DNA from: Reichenbachiella ulvae | Lineage (GTDB): Bacteria; Bacteroidota; Bacteroidia; Cytophagales; Cyclobacteriaceae | Assembly (NCBI RefSeq): GCF_025833875.1 | Contig: NZ_JAOYOD010000001.1 | Span: 2,852,001 to 2,916,000, forward strand | DNA: 64,000 bases | Direction of reading: 5' to 3' | Part shown: positions 1 to 8,620 of the stretch, in pieces | Layout: every line of letters begins with the position of its first letter | How positions within the stretch are numbered: the first letter of the stretch is position 1 | Made by a program: the position numbers and the translations under genes | Notes under the pieces: generated by a model | Seen by the model: the letters and a program-made list of their open reading frames with translations, nothing else | Told to the model about the DNA's origin: nothing | Databases searched by the model: none

Positions 1-1
1 C

Positions 2-1042
2 ACCGGAGGCAATAGTGCACCAAGACAACAAAGAGCGGCCGCTACTGTAACCACTGTAAAAGTAGAGGCCAAAGAAGTGACGGGGCTAGATAGCTACCCC
101 GCCACGGTAGTACCTGTCAAAGAGGTAGAGTTGAGACCTCAACTCTCAGGATATATCACCAAAATCTTTGTAGAAGATGGTGAAACTGTAAAAAAAGGGC
201 AAAAACTCTACGAAATTGACAGAACCAAATATGTGGCCGCCTACCAACAGGCAAAAGCCAATGTCGCCACTGCTGAGGCGAACCTGGCAAGAGTAGAGCA
301 AGATTACAAGCGCTACCAATCGCTACAAGAACAAGACGCCATTGCATCTCAGCAGGTAGACTATGCCAAAGCAGACCTGAAGACAGCAAAAGCTCAGGTA
401 GATGCAGCCAAAGCTCAGCTATCATCTGCTTCGAATGACCTGAACTACTCTACAGTAAAGGCGCCCTTTGATGGATCGATTGGGATACACAAAGTGCGAA
501 TCGGAGCGCAGGTATCTCCAGGACAACCTCTTTTGAATACCATTTCATCTTACGATCCTATGGCAGTTGATTTTGTCATCAATGAGAAAGAGATCCCAAG
601 ATTCAATAGACTGAAAAAAGAGGACCATTCTTCAGACTCCCTCTTCAGCCTGGCCTTTGGTGACAATAGTGATTATCCCTATCCCGGACGTGTCATTGCC
701 ATCGATCGAGCGGTGGGAAGACAGACGGGTACTTTGACCATACGTTTGGGATTCCCTAATCCAGAAAAAGACCTAATCCCTGGTATGACTGTAGACGTCA
801 ACGTGCTGAATCAGGACCACGGAAATCAGATAGCCATTCCATACAAAGCAGTAGTGGAGCAGATGGGTGAATTCTTCGTCTATGTAGATCAAAATGGTCA
901 AGCGCATCAGCAGCGAGTGCACTTGGGCTCGGTAGTCGGCAAAGACATCGTGATAAGAGAAGGCCTTAAAGGAGGAGAAACACTGATCGTAGATGGCATA
1001 CAGAAACTACGTGAGGGAACACCTGTAGAAGCGGCTAAATAG
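2..1042 (+). CDS. RND efflux periplasmic adaptor (HlyD/AcrA family), 5' partial
   Basis: Membrane-fusion adaptor that joins an inner-membrane RND pump to an outer-membrane channel. The reading frame is open from base 2, so the start codon and signal peptide lie before the window; the GTG at 77 is internal. The visible part shows the biotinyl-lipoyl half-motif (LRPQLSGYITKIFVEDGETVKKGQ), a coiled-coil hairpin rich in Ala/Gln/Lys (AYQQAKANVATAEANLARVEQ onward), the second lipoyl half (STVKAPFDGSIGI) and the beta-barrel and membrane-proximal domains to the end. The RND pump follows 135 bp downstream on the same strand, which fixes its role as an efflux adaptor. The substrate cannot be read from sequence. 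No TolC-like gene is seen in the window. Confidence 0.93.
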   Translation, partial: TGGNSAPRQQRAAATVTTVKVEAKEVTGLDSYPATVVPVKEVELRPQLSGYITKIFVEDGETVKKGQKLYEIDRTKYVAAYQQAKANVATAEANLARVEQDYKRYQSLQEQDAIASQQVDYAKADLKTAKAQVDAAKAQLSSASNDLNYSTVKAPFDGSIGIHKVRIGAQVSPGQPLLNTISSYDPMAVDFVINEKEIPRFNRLKKEDHSSDSLFSLAFGDNSDYPYPGRVIAIDRAVGRQTGTLTIRLGFPNPEKDLIPGMTVDVNVLNQDHGNQIAIPYKAVVEQMGEFFVYVDQNGQAHQQRVHLGSVVGKDIVIREGLKGGETLIVDGIQKLREGTPVEAAK

Positions 1043-1177
1043 TTATTGGGTTATTAGAAATTGAGTTACTGGGTTATTGGATTAGAGCTGGCTATCATCC
1101 ATCATTTCTTGACAGATGCTCTTGGTCAACTTAGTAACTAAATAACCTATTATCTCAATAATCAAAAAAGAAACAAA

Positions 1178-4100
1178 ATGATATCAGACATATTCATCAA
1201 ACGCCCTAATCTGGCGATCGTGATATCCGTGCTCCTTCTTCTGACAGGAACTTTGGCTATCCTAAACCTCCCTGTGACGCAGTATCCGGAGATTACCCCT
1301 CCTGTGGTATCCGTATCGGGCAACTATACCGGTGCTGATGCCGAAACGGTAGAACAAACCGTAGCTACACCAGTGGAGACACAGATCAACGGTACTCCGG
1401 GCATGACTTACTTATCCTCTACCAGCACCAGTACCGGACAGATGTCCATGAATGTGAACTTTGAGGTGGGAACAGATGTGGACATAGCCACGCTGGATGT
1501 ACAAAACCGTGTAAGCATCGCCGAACCCACTCTTCCTGAGGCGGTAAGACGACTGGGTATGGTGGTAAGAAAGAGAAACCCTAGTATCATGATGGTGGTA
1601 GGGATCTACTCTCCTAAGGGCACACACGACCCCTCCTATTTGGACAATTACACCAACATATTCGTGAGAGATGCTTTGCTACGTGTACCTGGAGTAGGCG
1701 ACATCAATTCTATCGGGCAGGATTTCAGTATGAGACTTTGGCTGAAGCCAGATAAAATGGCGCAATACGGAATTAAAACGCAGGAAGTAAGTGCCGCCAT
1801 CCAGGAGCAAAACCTGCAAGTAGCTGCAGGTAAAGTTGGCGCCATGCCTCAGGTAGGTGAGCAAGCCTTTGAATATCCGATCACGGTGAATGGGCGACTC
1901 TCCGATCCTGAGGAGTTCGAGCAAATCATCGTACGAACGGATCCGAATACCGGTTCTATTGTTTACCTTAAGGATATCGCCAGAATCGAATTTGGACGCT
2001 TTGACTATGGCCGTTCATCCACGGTGAATGGCAAGCCTACTGCGCTGCTTTTGGTTTACCAGGCACCTGGTAGCAATGCCCTCAGTACGGCCGATGGCAT
2101 CTACGAAAGATTAGAAGAGCTCAAAGCTTCCTTCCCTAACGATGTGGACTATGTCGTTTCTTTCGAATCTGTTTCGGTTGTAGACGTATCGATCTCAGAA
2201 GTGCTCCATACTTTGTTTGAGGCATTGATATTGGTGACCATCGTAGTATTCCTTTTCCTACAAAGTTGGAGAGCTACTCTGGTTCCGATTTTGGCTATCC
2301 CTGTGTCTATCGTGGGTACATTCATCTTCTTCATTCCACTAGGTTTTACGATCAACACGCTAACGCTATTCGGTTTCGTGTTGGCCATTGGTATCGTGGT
2401 GGATGACGCTATCGTGGTGGTGGAAGCCGTTCAACATTATATAGATGACAAAAAGCTCTCTGCCAGGGAAGCTACTAAACGTGCCATGAAGGACATCACT
2501 GCGCCGGTAATTGCCATTGCATTGATTCTGGCTGCTGTTTTCATTCCGGTAGGTTTTATTCCAGGAATAGTAGGTCGTCTCTATCAACAATTTGCGATTA
2601 CTATCGCGATTTCGGTATTGATCTCCGCTTTTGTCGCTTTGACATTGACACCTGCACTATGTGCCTTGATGCTAAAGCCCATGAACCTGTCCAAGAAATC
2701 GACGGGGATCAATGGTCTGTTCTTCCGATTCAATGCCTGGTTTGCTCGTGTGACCGAATCCTATGGCAGTGGCGTGGCAAAAACCATCAAAGCAACACCT
2801 TATGTACTGATTGCCTTGATCTGTGTCTATGTGGGCACAGCTGGAATGTTCCAGATCAAACCTACGGGTTTTATTCCATCCGAAGACGAAGGTAGGATGT
2901 TCATAGCCATGGAACTGCCTGAAGCAGCTTCGACATCACGTACGCTGGAGACTATGGACAAAGTAGGAGCTATTCTAGCTCAGAACCCTGCCATCAAAAA
3001 CTATACAGGTATAGCAGGTCTGAATGCCATCAATTTCTCATTCAAGTCCAACTCCGCGACCTACTTCATTCAGATGCATCCATGGGCAGAAAGAACCGAC
3101 CCATCCATGCAACTCAATGCCGTAATGGGACAGCTATATGCCCAGTTTGCAGGCATACATGAAGCCAACATCCGCGTAGTGGCTCCTCCTGCCATCCCTG
3201 GTTTGGGTAGCACGGGTGGATTTAGTTTCATGCTGGAGCAGCGAGCAGGAGGAGAAGTTAAGGAACTGGAGGGAGTTCTCGGACAATTCCTGATGGCAGC
3301 CAACCAACGACCAGAGATCGCGATGGCTTACAGCTTCTTTACGGCAAAAGCACCAGGTTATCATGTAGAAGTGGACAGGGACAAAGCCAAAAAACTTGGA
3401 GTGGCTGTATCAGACATCTTCGCGACCATGTCTTCTTTCATGGGTAGCCAATACATCAACGACTTCACTAAGTACGGAAGAAACTTCCGCGTAGTAGCAC
3501 AGGCTGACACCAGCTACCGCATGGACATTAAAGATTTGGAGCAATACTACGTCCAAAACAGAAATGGAGAATCTGTGCCTTTGAGTGCATTGGTGAGCTA
3601 TGAAGTAAAAGAAAATGCACCCGTGATCAACCACTACAACCTTTTCCGTTCGGCAGAGATCAATGGAGCAGCAGCTCCAGGCTACAGTAGTGGTCAGGCA
3701 CTGAGCGCACTGAAGGAAGTGGCAGCAGAAGTACTGCCAGCAGGTTATGGCTATGACTTTTCTGGTCTGAGCCGCGAGGAACTGAATGCGGGTAATAGTA
3801 CAGTTATGATTTTTGCCCTGTCGATCATTATTGTTTTGCTCCTATTGGTAGGGCTTTATGAGAGTTGGTCGGTACCCTTCTCGATTCTGTTTTCGGTACC
3901 TCTGGGAGCTTTCGGAGCGATCATCGCACTGATCTGCCTGCCACACCTGAGCAACAACGTGTACGCACAGATCGGGTTGATCACGCTGATCGGTCTGGCA
4001 GCAAAAAATGCCATTCTGATTGTGGAATTTGCGAAGGAGCGGGTAGACCGTGGGATGGAAATCATTGCAGCTACTATCGAAGCGGTAAAGCTGAGACTAA

Positions 4101-4339
4101 GACCTATCGTCATGACCTCCCTCGCTTTCATACTCGGGGTGGTGCCATTGGCCTTGTCTTCGGGGGCTGGAGCCGTGGCTCGTCAGACCATCGGGTGGAC
4201 AGTGATCGGAGGTATGCTAGCCGCTACCTTCCTGGCAATCTTCGTGGTGCCTGTGCTCTATGTGGTAATCACCCGCATCGCCTATGGTAAAAAAGGATTA
4301 GAAAAATTGCAGCAACAAGCTGCCTTAGAAGAGCAATAA
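1178..4339 (+). CDS. RND efflux pump inner-membrane transporter (AcrB/HAE1 family)
   Basis: Proton-driven trimeric exporter of hydrophobic or amphiphilic compounds. At 1053 residues it is full length for AcrB-type pumps. Visible features: the N-terminal helix with FIKRPNLAIVISVLLLL, the periplasmic porter domains (TQYPEITPPVV), a cluster of membrane helices around residues 340-500 with the paired Asp of the proton relay in GIVVDDAIVVVEAV near residue 408, a second periplasmic half with the G-loop region (GLGSTGGFSFML), and closing helices with GLAAKNAILIVEFA. It follows the adaptor gene, so the two form an operon, and a clear terminator sits 27 bp after the stop. The drug or solvent specificity is unknown. 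Confidence 0.96.
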   Translation: MISDIFIKRPNLAIVISVLLLLTGTLAILNLPVTQYPEITPPVVSVSGNYTGADAETVEQTVATPVETQINGTPGMTYLSSTSTSTGQMSMNVNFEVGTDVDIATLDVQNRVSIAEPTLPEAVRRLGMVVRKRNPSIMMVVGIYSPKGTHDPSYLDNYTNIFVRDALLRVPGVGDINSIGQDFSMRLWLKPDKMAQYGIKTQEVSAAIQEQNLQVAAGKVGAMPQVGEQAFEYPITVNGRLSDPEEFEQIIVRTDPNTGSIVYLKDIARIEFGRFDYGRSSTVNGKPTALLLVYQAPGSNALSTADGIYERLEELKASFPNDVDYVVSFESVSVVDVSISEVLHTLFEALILVTIVVFLFLQSWRATLVPILAIPVSIVGTFIFFIPLGFTINTLTLFGFVLAIGIVVDDAIVVVEAVQHYIDDKKLSAREATKRAMKDITAPVIAIALILAAVFIPVGFIPGIVGRLYQQFAITIAISVLISAFVALTLTPALCALMLKPMNLSKKSTGINGLFFRFNAWFARVTESYGSGVAKTIKATPYVLIALICVYVGTAGMFQIKPTGFIPSEDEGRMFIAMELPEAASTSRTLETMDKVGAILAQNPAIKNYTGIAGLNAINFSFKSNSATYFIQMHPWAERTDPSMQLNAVMGQLYAQFAGIHEANIRVVAPPAIPGLGSTGGFSFMLEQRAGGEVKELEGVLGQFLMAANQRPEIAMAYSFFTAKAPGYHVEVDRDKAKKLGVAVSDIFATMSSFMGSQYINDFTKYGRNFRVVAQADTSYRMDIKDLEQYYVQNRNGESVPLSALVSYEVKENAPVINHYNLFRSAEINGAAAPGYSSGQALSALKEVAAEVLPAGYGYDFSGLSREELNAGNSTVMIFALSIIIVLLLLVGLYESWSVPFSILFSVPLGAFGAIIALICLPHLSNNVYAQIGLITLIGLAAKNAILIVEFAKERVDRGMEIIAATIEAVKLRLRPIVMTSLAFILGVVPLALSSGAGAVARQTIGWTVIGGMLAATFLAIFVVPVLYVVITRIAYGKKGLEKLQQQAALEEQ

Positions 4340-4365
4340 TTTTGATCGGTTATTGGTGATGATAG

Positions 4366-4394
4366 AGGCTACCTGTAGTGGGTAGCCTTTTTTT
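4366..4394 (+). terminator. Rho-independent terminator of the RND efflux operon
   Basis: Inverted repeat AGGCTACC (4366-4373), 7-base loop, GGTAGCCT (4381-4388), followed directly by a T run. It lies just after the pump gene on the same strand. Confidence 0.85.
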
Positions 4395-4510
4395 GTTTAT
4401 ATCCTCAAGGATTAAAGTCTGATTAAACAGCGATGGTTTAGTCACCGGTACTTTGGCGACAAGCCTTCTAAAAGCATAACCCAAGCATTTCATACTTACA
4501 CTTTCTAGTT

Positions 4511-4642
4511 TAGATACGTATCTAAAACAAAAAACATAACTATAAAAATTTCTTTAGATACGTATCTCTTAACAAAAACATAGTGATAAGATTTTCCTTA
4601 GATACGTATCTAAGAAAAATTTCATAGGCATAAAAACCTGAA
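4511..4642. repeat. Three 44-bp tandem units, each with a TAGATACGTATCTA palindrome
   Basis: The 468-bp spacer 4340-4807 holds, besides the terminator, three perfect palindromes centred on ACGT: TAGATACGTATCTA at 4511-4524, AGATACGTATCT at 4556-4567 and TTAGATACGTATCTAA at 4598-4613. Their centres (4517.5, 4561.5, 4605.5) are exactly 44 bp apart. The bases between them are only partly conserved (CATA..., ATAA, TTTC patches), so these are degenerate 44-bp tandem units in which the palindrome alone is strictly kept. This fits an iterated protein-binding site better than a simple satellite. The array is about 165 bp before the start of the next gene. An open frame on the minus strand through the array is not believed to be a gene. 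Confidence 0.8.
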
Positions 4643-4807
4643 GGGATAGGGAAGGAATTTTGAAAGGGGGCATTGTACACACATAGACTTGACCTTTGGT
4701 TAAGGACAATACAAACTAGCAGAACCGCTGAAAGACTTTCTACTGCCAATTCAAGAATATTAATCCCTTTTTATTTTAATTTCGTGCCTCACCGTTAAAA
4801 TCAACCC

Positions 4808-5365
4808 GTGAAACGCATACTACTACTGATCCTTTTTATTACCTATTCTTTAGTTTCAAAAGCTCAAAATACTGAATACAATAGTATGATTAAGTTTGAA
4901 ACAGTACATGGAGGATTACATTTCACTCAAAAAATTAAAGACAGAAGCAGCATATCAATAATTGTTAATTATGACCTGCGATATCTGATCAACCCTAATT
5001 ACTATGACCTTCAGATTTCTCCCGAATATAGGTTTCACCTTTCTAAAAAAAATGCTTGGCCAAGAGGCTTCTATATTGGCACTTACCTCTTCTTTAAAGA
5101 TTTTGTAGTGGCAAGACCAATAGAACAAAATAATATAATGATTGACTCTAAAGATGAGATTGTGACTGCAGGTATTGGCATAAAACCAGGCTATCAATTG
5201 ACGTTTCCAGCTTCAGGACGGTGGGTTATTGATTGGGGTTTAGGTTTTGGATATAATATATACAGAGATGTGAATAATGTAGAAGGTGTCCCCATCATCA
5301 ATGAAGATAGCTACGACGTTAATTTCTCCGCTAATATTGCAGTCGGGTATGTATTTAGTAGATGA
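4808..5365 (+). CDS. Secreted outer-membrane beta-barrel-like protein, function unknown
   Basis: A 185-residue protein with a clear signal peptide (MKRILLLILFITYSLVSKAQ, cleavage after the typical Bacteroidota KAQ). The remainder has alternating hydrophobic/polar stretches with aromatic girdle residues (ISIIVNYDLRYLINP, FYIGTYLFFKDF, WVIDWGLGFGYNIYRD) and ends in VGYVFSR, the usual appearance of a small outer-membrane beta-barrel of the DUF3575-like kind. The family assignment is a guess from this pattern. The gene is visibly richer in A/T than the efflux operon before it and stands alone between a terminator and the convergent nuo cluster. Its possible regulation by the 44-bp palindrome array upstream is inference. 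Confidence 0.6.
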   Translation: MKRILLLILFITYSLVSKAQNTEYNSMIKFETVHGGLHFTQKIKDRSSISIIVNYDLRYLINPNYYDLQISPEYRFHLSKKNAWPRGFYIGTYLFFKDFVVARPIEQNNIMIDSKDEIVTAGIGIKPGYQLTFPASGRWVIDWGLGFGYNIYRDVNNVEGVPIINEDSYDVNFSANIAVGYVFSR

Positions 5366-5537
5366 GACATTATATTAATTAGCTACTTATATCAACAAAA
5401 TGAATCCGCTCAGAACTCACGTGCTTATCTACTCTGTCAGAGTGACGTAGTTCCTAAATAACACTGCTATAAAGAGACGCTATCGCCAATAACTAAATAT
5501 CCTATTATCTATTTAACTCCTGAATCCCCAATTCAGG

Positions 5538-6992
5538 CTAAACCATCAACCCCAAAACCCAATCGGTCTTGAAGAAGGCGACTAGTACCACGAGAGCAGC
5601 TATCGATAAATAGATCAGCCTACGAATACTCAGCTGTGGTGACAGATCGGCGACAGCTGGCTTCACGAAGAGATAAAAAGGAATCTTCAGGTAGTAGAAA
5701 AGCGATAGAGCTGCGTTCAAAAGGCCTAAAGCGAAAAGCCAAAGTAAAAAAGCTTGATCGAGCTTGAGGTACTCTTCCCATAGGGCAGAGAAGATCAAAA
5801 GCTTGGCAGAGAATCCGCCGGTTGGTGGCAGACCGACCAATGATAGTAACACTATTGTCACAGCCACGCCCCACAGAGGAAATTGCTTGCCTAACCCTGC
5901 CAGTTCAGAGATGTTTTGAATGTCATTTTCTTCCATCCAGTCGATGAAGTAGAAGAGTGCGATGTTCATCACACCATAAACTACCGCATAAAAGAGCATG
6001 GCCTCATAAGCAAAGTCAGAACCTACAACTATCGCGATCAGCAATGTACCCGCATGAGCGATGGACGAATAGGCCATCATGCGCTTGGCATTGTCCTGAA
6101 GGAGTGCGGATAAGTTACCCACGAACATCGAGATCAGAGCTATGGCACTCAGCACCTGTTTCCAATCGAAAATATTGTATCCCAAAACCGCGATACTCTG
6201 CGTAAAGTGGAAGAAGAAAACCAAAACGGCAATCTTCGGCAATACAGAGATCAAAGCCACTGCAGAAATAGGTCCGGCCTGGTATACATCCGGTGACCAG
6301 ATATGGAATGGCACCACAGACAACTTGAAAAAGATCCCCACCATAAAAAGCAACAGGGATAAATTCAGCCAAGTCGTATCATAGCCTTGCATGTACACCT
6401 CTGCGATCTGACTAATTTCCAGTCCGCCAATCAATCCATAGATCAAGGATAGACCATAAAGCATCAGACCGGAAGACATTGCTCCAAATAGCAGGTACTT
6501 GATTCCTGCCTCAAATCCTTTGCGTCCGAAAGCAAAAGAAATCAGCACATAGGAAGTAATCGATACCAGCTCGAGTGCCACATAAAAGAGCAATAGATTT
6601 CTTACCTGAATCAGGAAGAAACCTCCTAGCACGATCATAAGAATCAGAAACTGATATTCTCCTGTTTCACTCTGACGCTTACTATTGGGAAATAACAGCG
6701 ATGCGCCCGCAATGAAAAGGAACAAATATTTGAGTGAATGAGTCGTCGAGTCTTGAAAAAGTATTTCGTTCAGGTAGTAGCCTTCGACTGTCATCATAGG
6801 TACTACCATAGCAGTTACCGCCAGCACGAGTAGTGTCAGCATCGTCTTGATCTGCGCTTGTTTGCCTCTACCGTAGATCAGATCGAACAGCACCACCAGC
6901 AAACTACCAATGATCAAAGTCAGCTCTGGTAGCAGGTAAGCAAACTCACCGATCAGGTTCGTCAGATAGCTATGAAATCCTTGTTGATTCAA
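5538..6992 (-). CDS. nuoN: NADH-quinone oxidoreductase subunit N
   Basis: Antiporter-like membrane subunit of respiratory complex I, one of three proton-pumping modules with NuoL and NuoM. The 484-residue protein is hydrophobic throughout, with about 14 membrane segments and the Proton_antipo_M core (YLLFGAMSSGLMLYGLSLIYG, KLSVVPFHIWSPDVYQAGP with the broken-helix Lys/His region, KRMMAYSSIAHAG). It is the last gene of nuoHIJKLMN; its ATG overlaps the nuoM stop by 4 bp. A small inverted repeat straddles the 3' end near 5519-5534 but has no U run on the coding strand, so termination is uncertain. Confidence 0.95.
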   Translation of the reverse strand: MNQQGFHSYLTNLIGEFAYLLPELTLIIGSLLVVLFDLIYGRGKQAQIKTMLTLLVLAVTAMVVPMMTVEGYYLNEILFQDSTTHSLKYLFLFIAGASLLFPNSKRQSETGEYQFLILMIVLGGFFLIQVRNLLLFYVALELVSITSYVLISFAFGRKGFEAGIKYLLFGAMSSGLMLYGLSLIYGLIGGLEISQIAEVYMQGYDTTWLNLSLLLFMVGIFFKLSVVPFHIWSPDVYQAGPISAVALISVLPKIAVLVFFFHFTQSIAVLGYNIFDWKQVLSAIALISMFVGNLSALLQDNAKRMMAYSSIAHAGTLLIAIVVGSDFAYEAMLFYAVVYGVMNIALFYFIDWMEENDIQNISELAGLGKQFPLWGVAVTIVLLSLVGLPPTGGFSAKLLIFSALWEEYLKLDQAFLLWLFALGLLNAALSLFYYLKIPFYLFVKPAVADLSPQLSIRRLIYLSIAALVVLVAFFKTDWVLGLMV

Positions 6993-8608
6993 TTGCCTCC
7001 GCTTATGAGTGAAACATTGATTTCAGATTGAGACTGGATGTATTCAACAAATCCGATGATCGTCTCATTGGAGTAGTCGAGCAGCAGTCCTGGGAAGATC
7101 CCGAATAGGATCGCCAATACAGCCAAAGGCAAGATCATCAACCATTCTCTTTTGTCCAGATCAGGTAGATTCCAGCTTTCGTCTTTGATCCAAAATTTAC
7201 CAAAGAACATGCGCTGCAATGCCCAAAGGAAGTAGGCTGCTCCCAGAATCAGACCTACCAATCCGGCTATCGCCATCCAGGTGCTCAGCGTGGCATCATT
7301 CACCGCCGCATCAAAGGCTCCAATCAATACCAGGAACTCCGCAATGAACCCAGAAAACCCTGGCAATCCAAGTGCCGCAAAGAATCCAACTAGCACTGTC
7401 GCACTGAAGTATGGCATTTTAGCAGCCAGGCCGCTGAAGTTGCCGATCTCTCGATTGCCCGTACGATCGTAAATCACACCCACCAATATGAAGAGTAGGG
7501 CAGAAATCACCCCGTGGCTAAACATCTGGAACATCGCTCCAGAGTTACCTTCTATGGTAAGGGATGCCAATCCCAGCATCACAAATCCCATGTGAGACAC
7601 AGAGGAGTAAGCGATTAATTTCTTTAGATCAGACTGAGCCATAGCAACCAATGCTGCATAGATAATCGCCAGAACACCAAACAGTCCAATTACCCAGGCA
7701 AAGTCAGCTGCATATTCAGGGAAGATACTGTAAGCGATACGGTAAAACCCATACCCTCCAATCTTTAACAGCACACCTGCCAATACCACCGAAATAGGGG
7801 TTGGAGCCTCCACGTGCGCATCTGGCAACCAGGTATGAACCGGAACAGCAGGTAGCTTGATCGCGAACCCAATCATCAGGAACACAAATGCCCACATGCG
7901 AATATCTGTCGCAGCACCAAAGCCCAATAGGGCATCTGGTAGATAGTTGGCCGGATCCATCATTTTCATGATATCAAAAGTATGCACCGTCGACCCAGGT
8001 GCTTCTACTACAGAGAGGTTCAGTCCGATCATCACCATCAGGATGAAAAGTGATCCCACCAGGGTGTAGATATAAAATTTCATTGAAGCGTATTCCCTTC
8101 TTTTGCCTCCCCAGATTCCGATCAGGAAGTACATCGGTAGTAGCATGAACTCAAAGAAAAGGAAGAACAAAAACATATCCATGGCCACAAAACAACCCAC
8201 CACACTGGTTGTCAAAATCATGTAAAGCAGGAAGTAGCCTTTCACGCTTTTTTGGATGCTCCAGGAGGAGATCACACCGATCAGCATCACGATGGCTGTA
8301 AGTAAGACCATCAATATATTGAGTCCATCAACGGCCACAAAGTACTGGATCAACAGGCTACCAAAGGAGCCGATATTAAGGCTGATCCAATCCATCTTCT
8401 CTGAGAATTGCAAGCTGGAGGCGCCATAGCCTTCCAGTCCCTTGTCGAAACCTGCCAGCAAAACCAGAGAGAGCACAAGCTCCACAGCAGTTGCCGCCAG
8501 GGCGATAATTTTGAAGAGTTGAGCCTTGTCCCTGGGGACGAAAAGCATGATCCCTGCTGCTAAGAGCGGGACGAATATCAACCATGACAATATGTGATCA
8601 AGGATCAT
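6989..8608 (-). CDS. nuoM: NADH-quinone oxidoreductase subunit M
   Basis: Proton-translocating antiporter-like subunit of complex I in the inner membrane. The 539 residues carry the family core: KLPAVPVHTWLPDAHVEAPTPISVVLAGVLLKIGGYGFYR (conserved Lys and His of the broken TM7/TM8), DLKKLIAYSSVSHMGFVMLG and GLPGFSGFIAEFLVL. Length is slightly above the usual 500 residues. The start ATG lies 12 bp after the nuoL stop and the 3' end overlaps nuoN by 4 bp, so translation of the block is coupled. Confidence 0.96.
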   Translation of the reverse strand: MILDHILSWLIFVPLLAAGIMLFVPRDKAQLFKIIALAATAVELVLSLVLLAGFDKGLEGYGASSLQFSEKMDWISLNIGSFGSLLIQYFVAVDGLNILMVLLTAIVMLIGVISSWSIQKSVKGYFLLYMILTTSVVGCFVAMDMFLFFLFFEFMLLPMYFLIGIWGGKRREYASMKFYIYTLVGSLFILMVMIGLNLSVVEAPGSTVHTFDIMKMMDPANYLPDALLGFGAATDIRMWAFVFLMIGFAIKLPAVPVHTWLPDAHVEAPTPISVVLAGVLLKIGGYGFYRIAYSIFPEYAADFAWVIGLFGVLAIIYAALVAMAQSDLKKLIAYSSVSHMGFVMLGLASLTIEGNSGAMFQMFSHGVISALLFILVGVIYDRTGNREIGNFSGLAAKMPYFSATVLVGFFAALGLPGFSGFIAEFLVLIGAFDAAVNDATLSTWMAIAGLVGLILGAAYFLWALQRMFFGKFWIKDESWNLPDLDKREWLMILPLAVLAILFGIFPGLLLDYSNETIIGFVEYIQSQSEINVSLISGGN

Positions 8609-8620
8609 AACCCCGAATGA

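Noticed and set aside
4511..4642. CRISPR array
   Set aside because: Only three short (12-16 bp) palindromes; the bases between them are themselves related and no cas genes are present.
4540..4749. 69-codon open frame on the minus strand through the palindrome array
   Set aside because: It is read across degenerate repeats and the spacer, has no signal, domain or sensible context, and its frame depends on the repeats.
5519..5534. Terminator after nuoN
   Set aside because: A CCTGAAT/ATTCAGG dyad is present but lacks a T run on the coding strand and touches the gene end.
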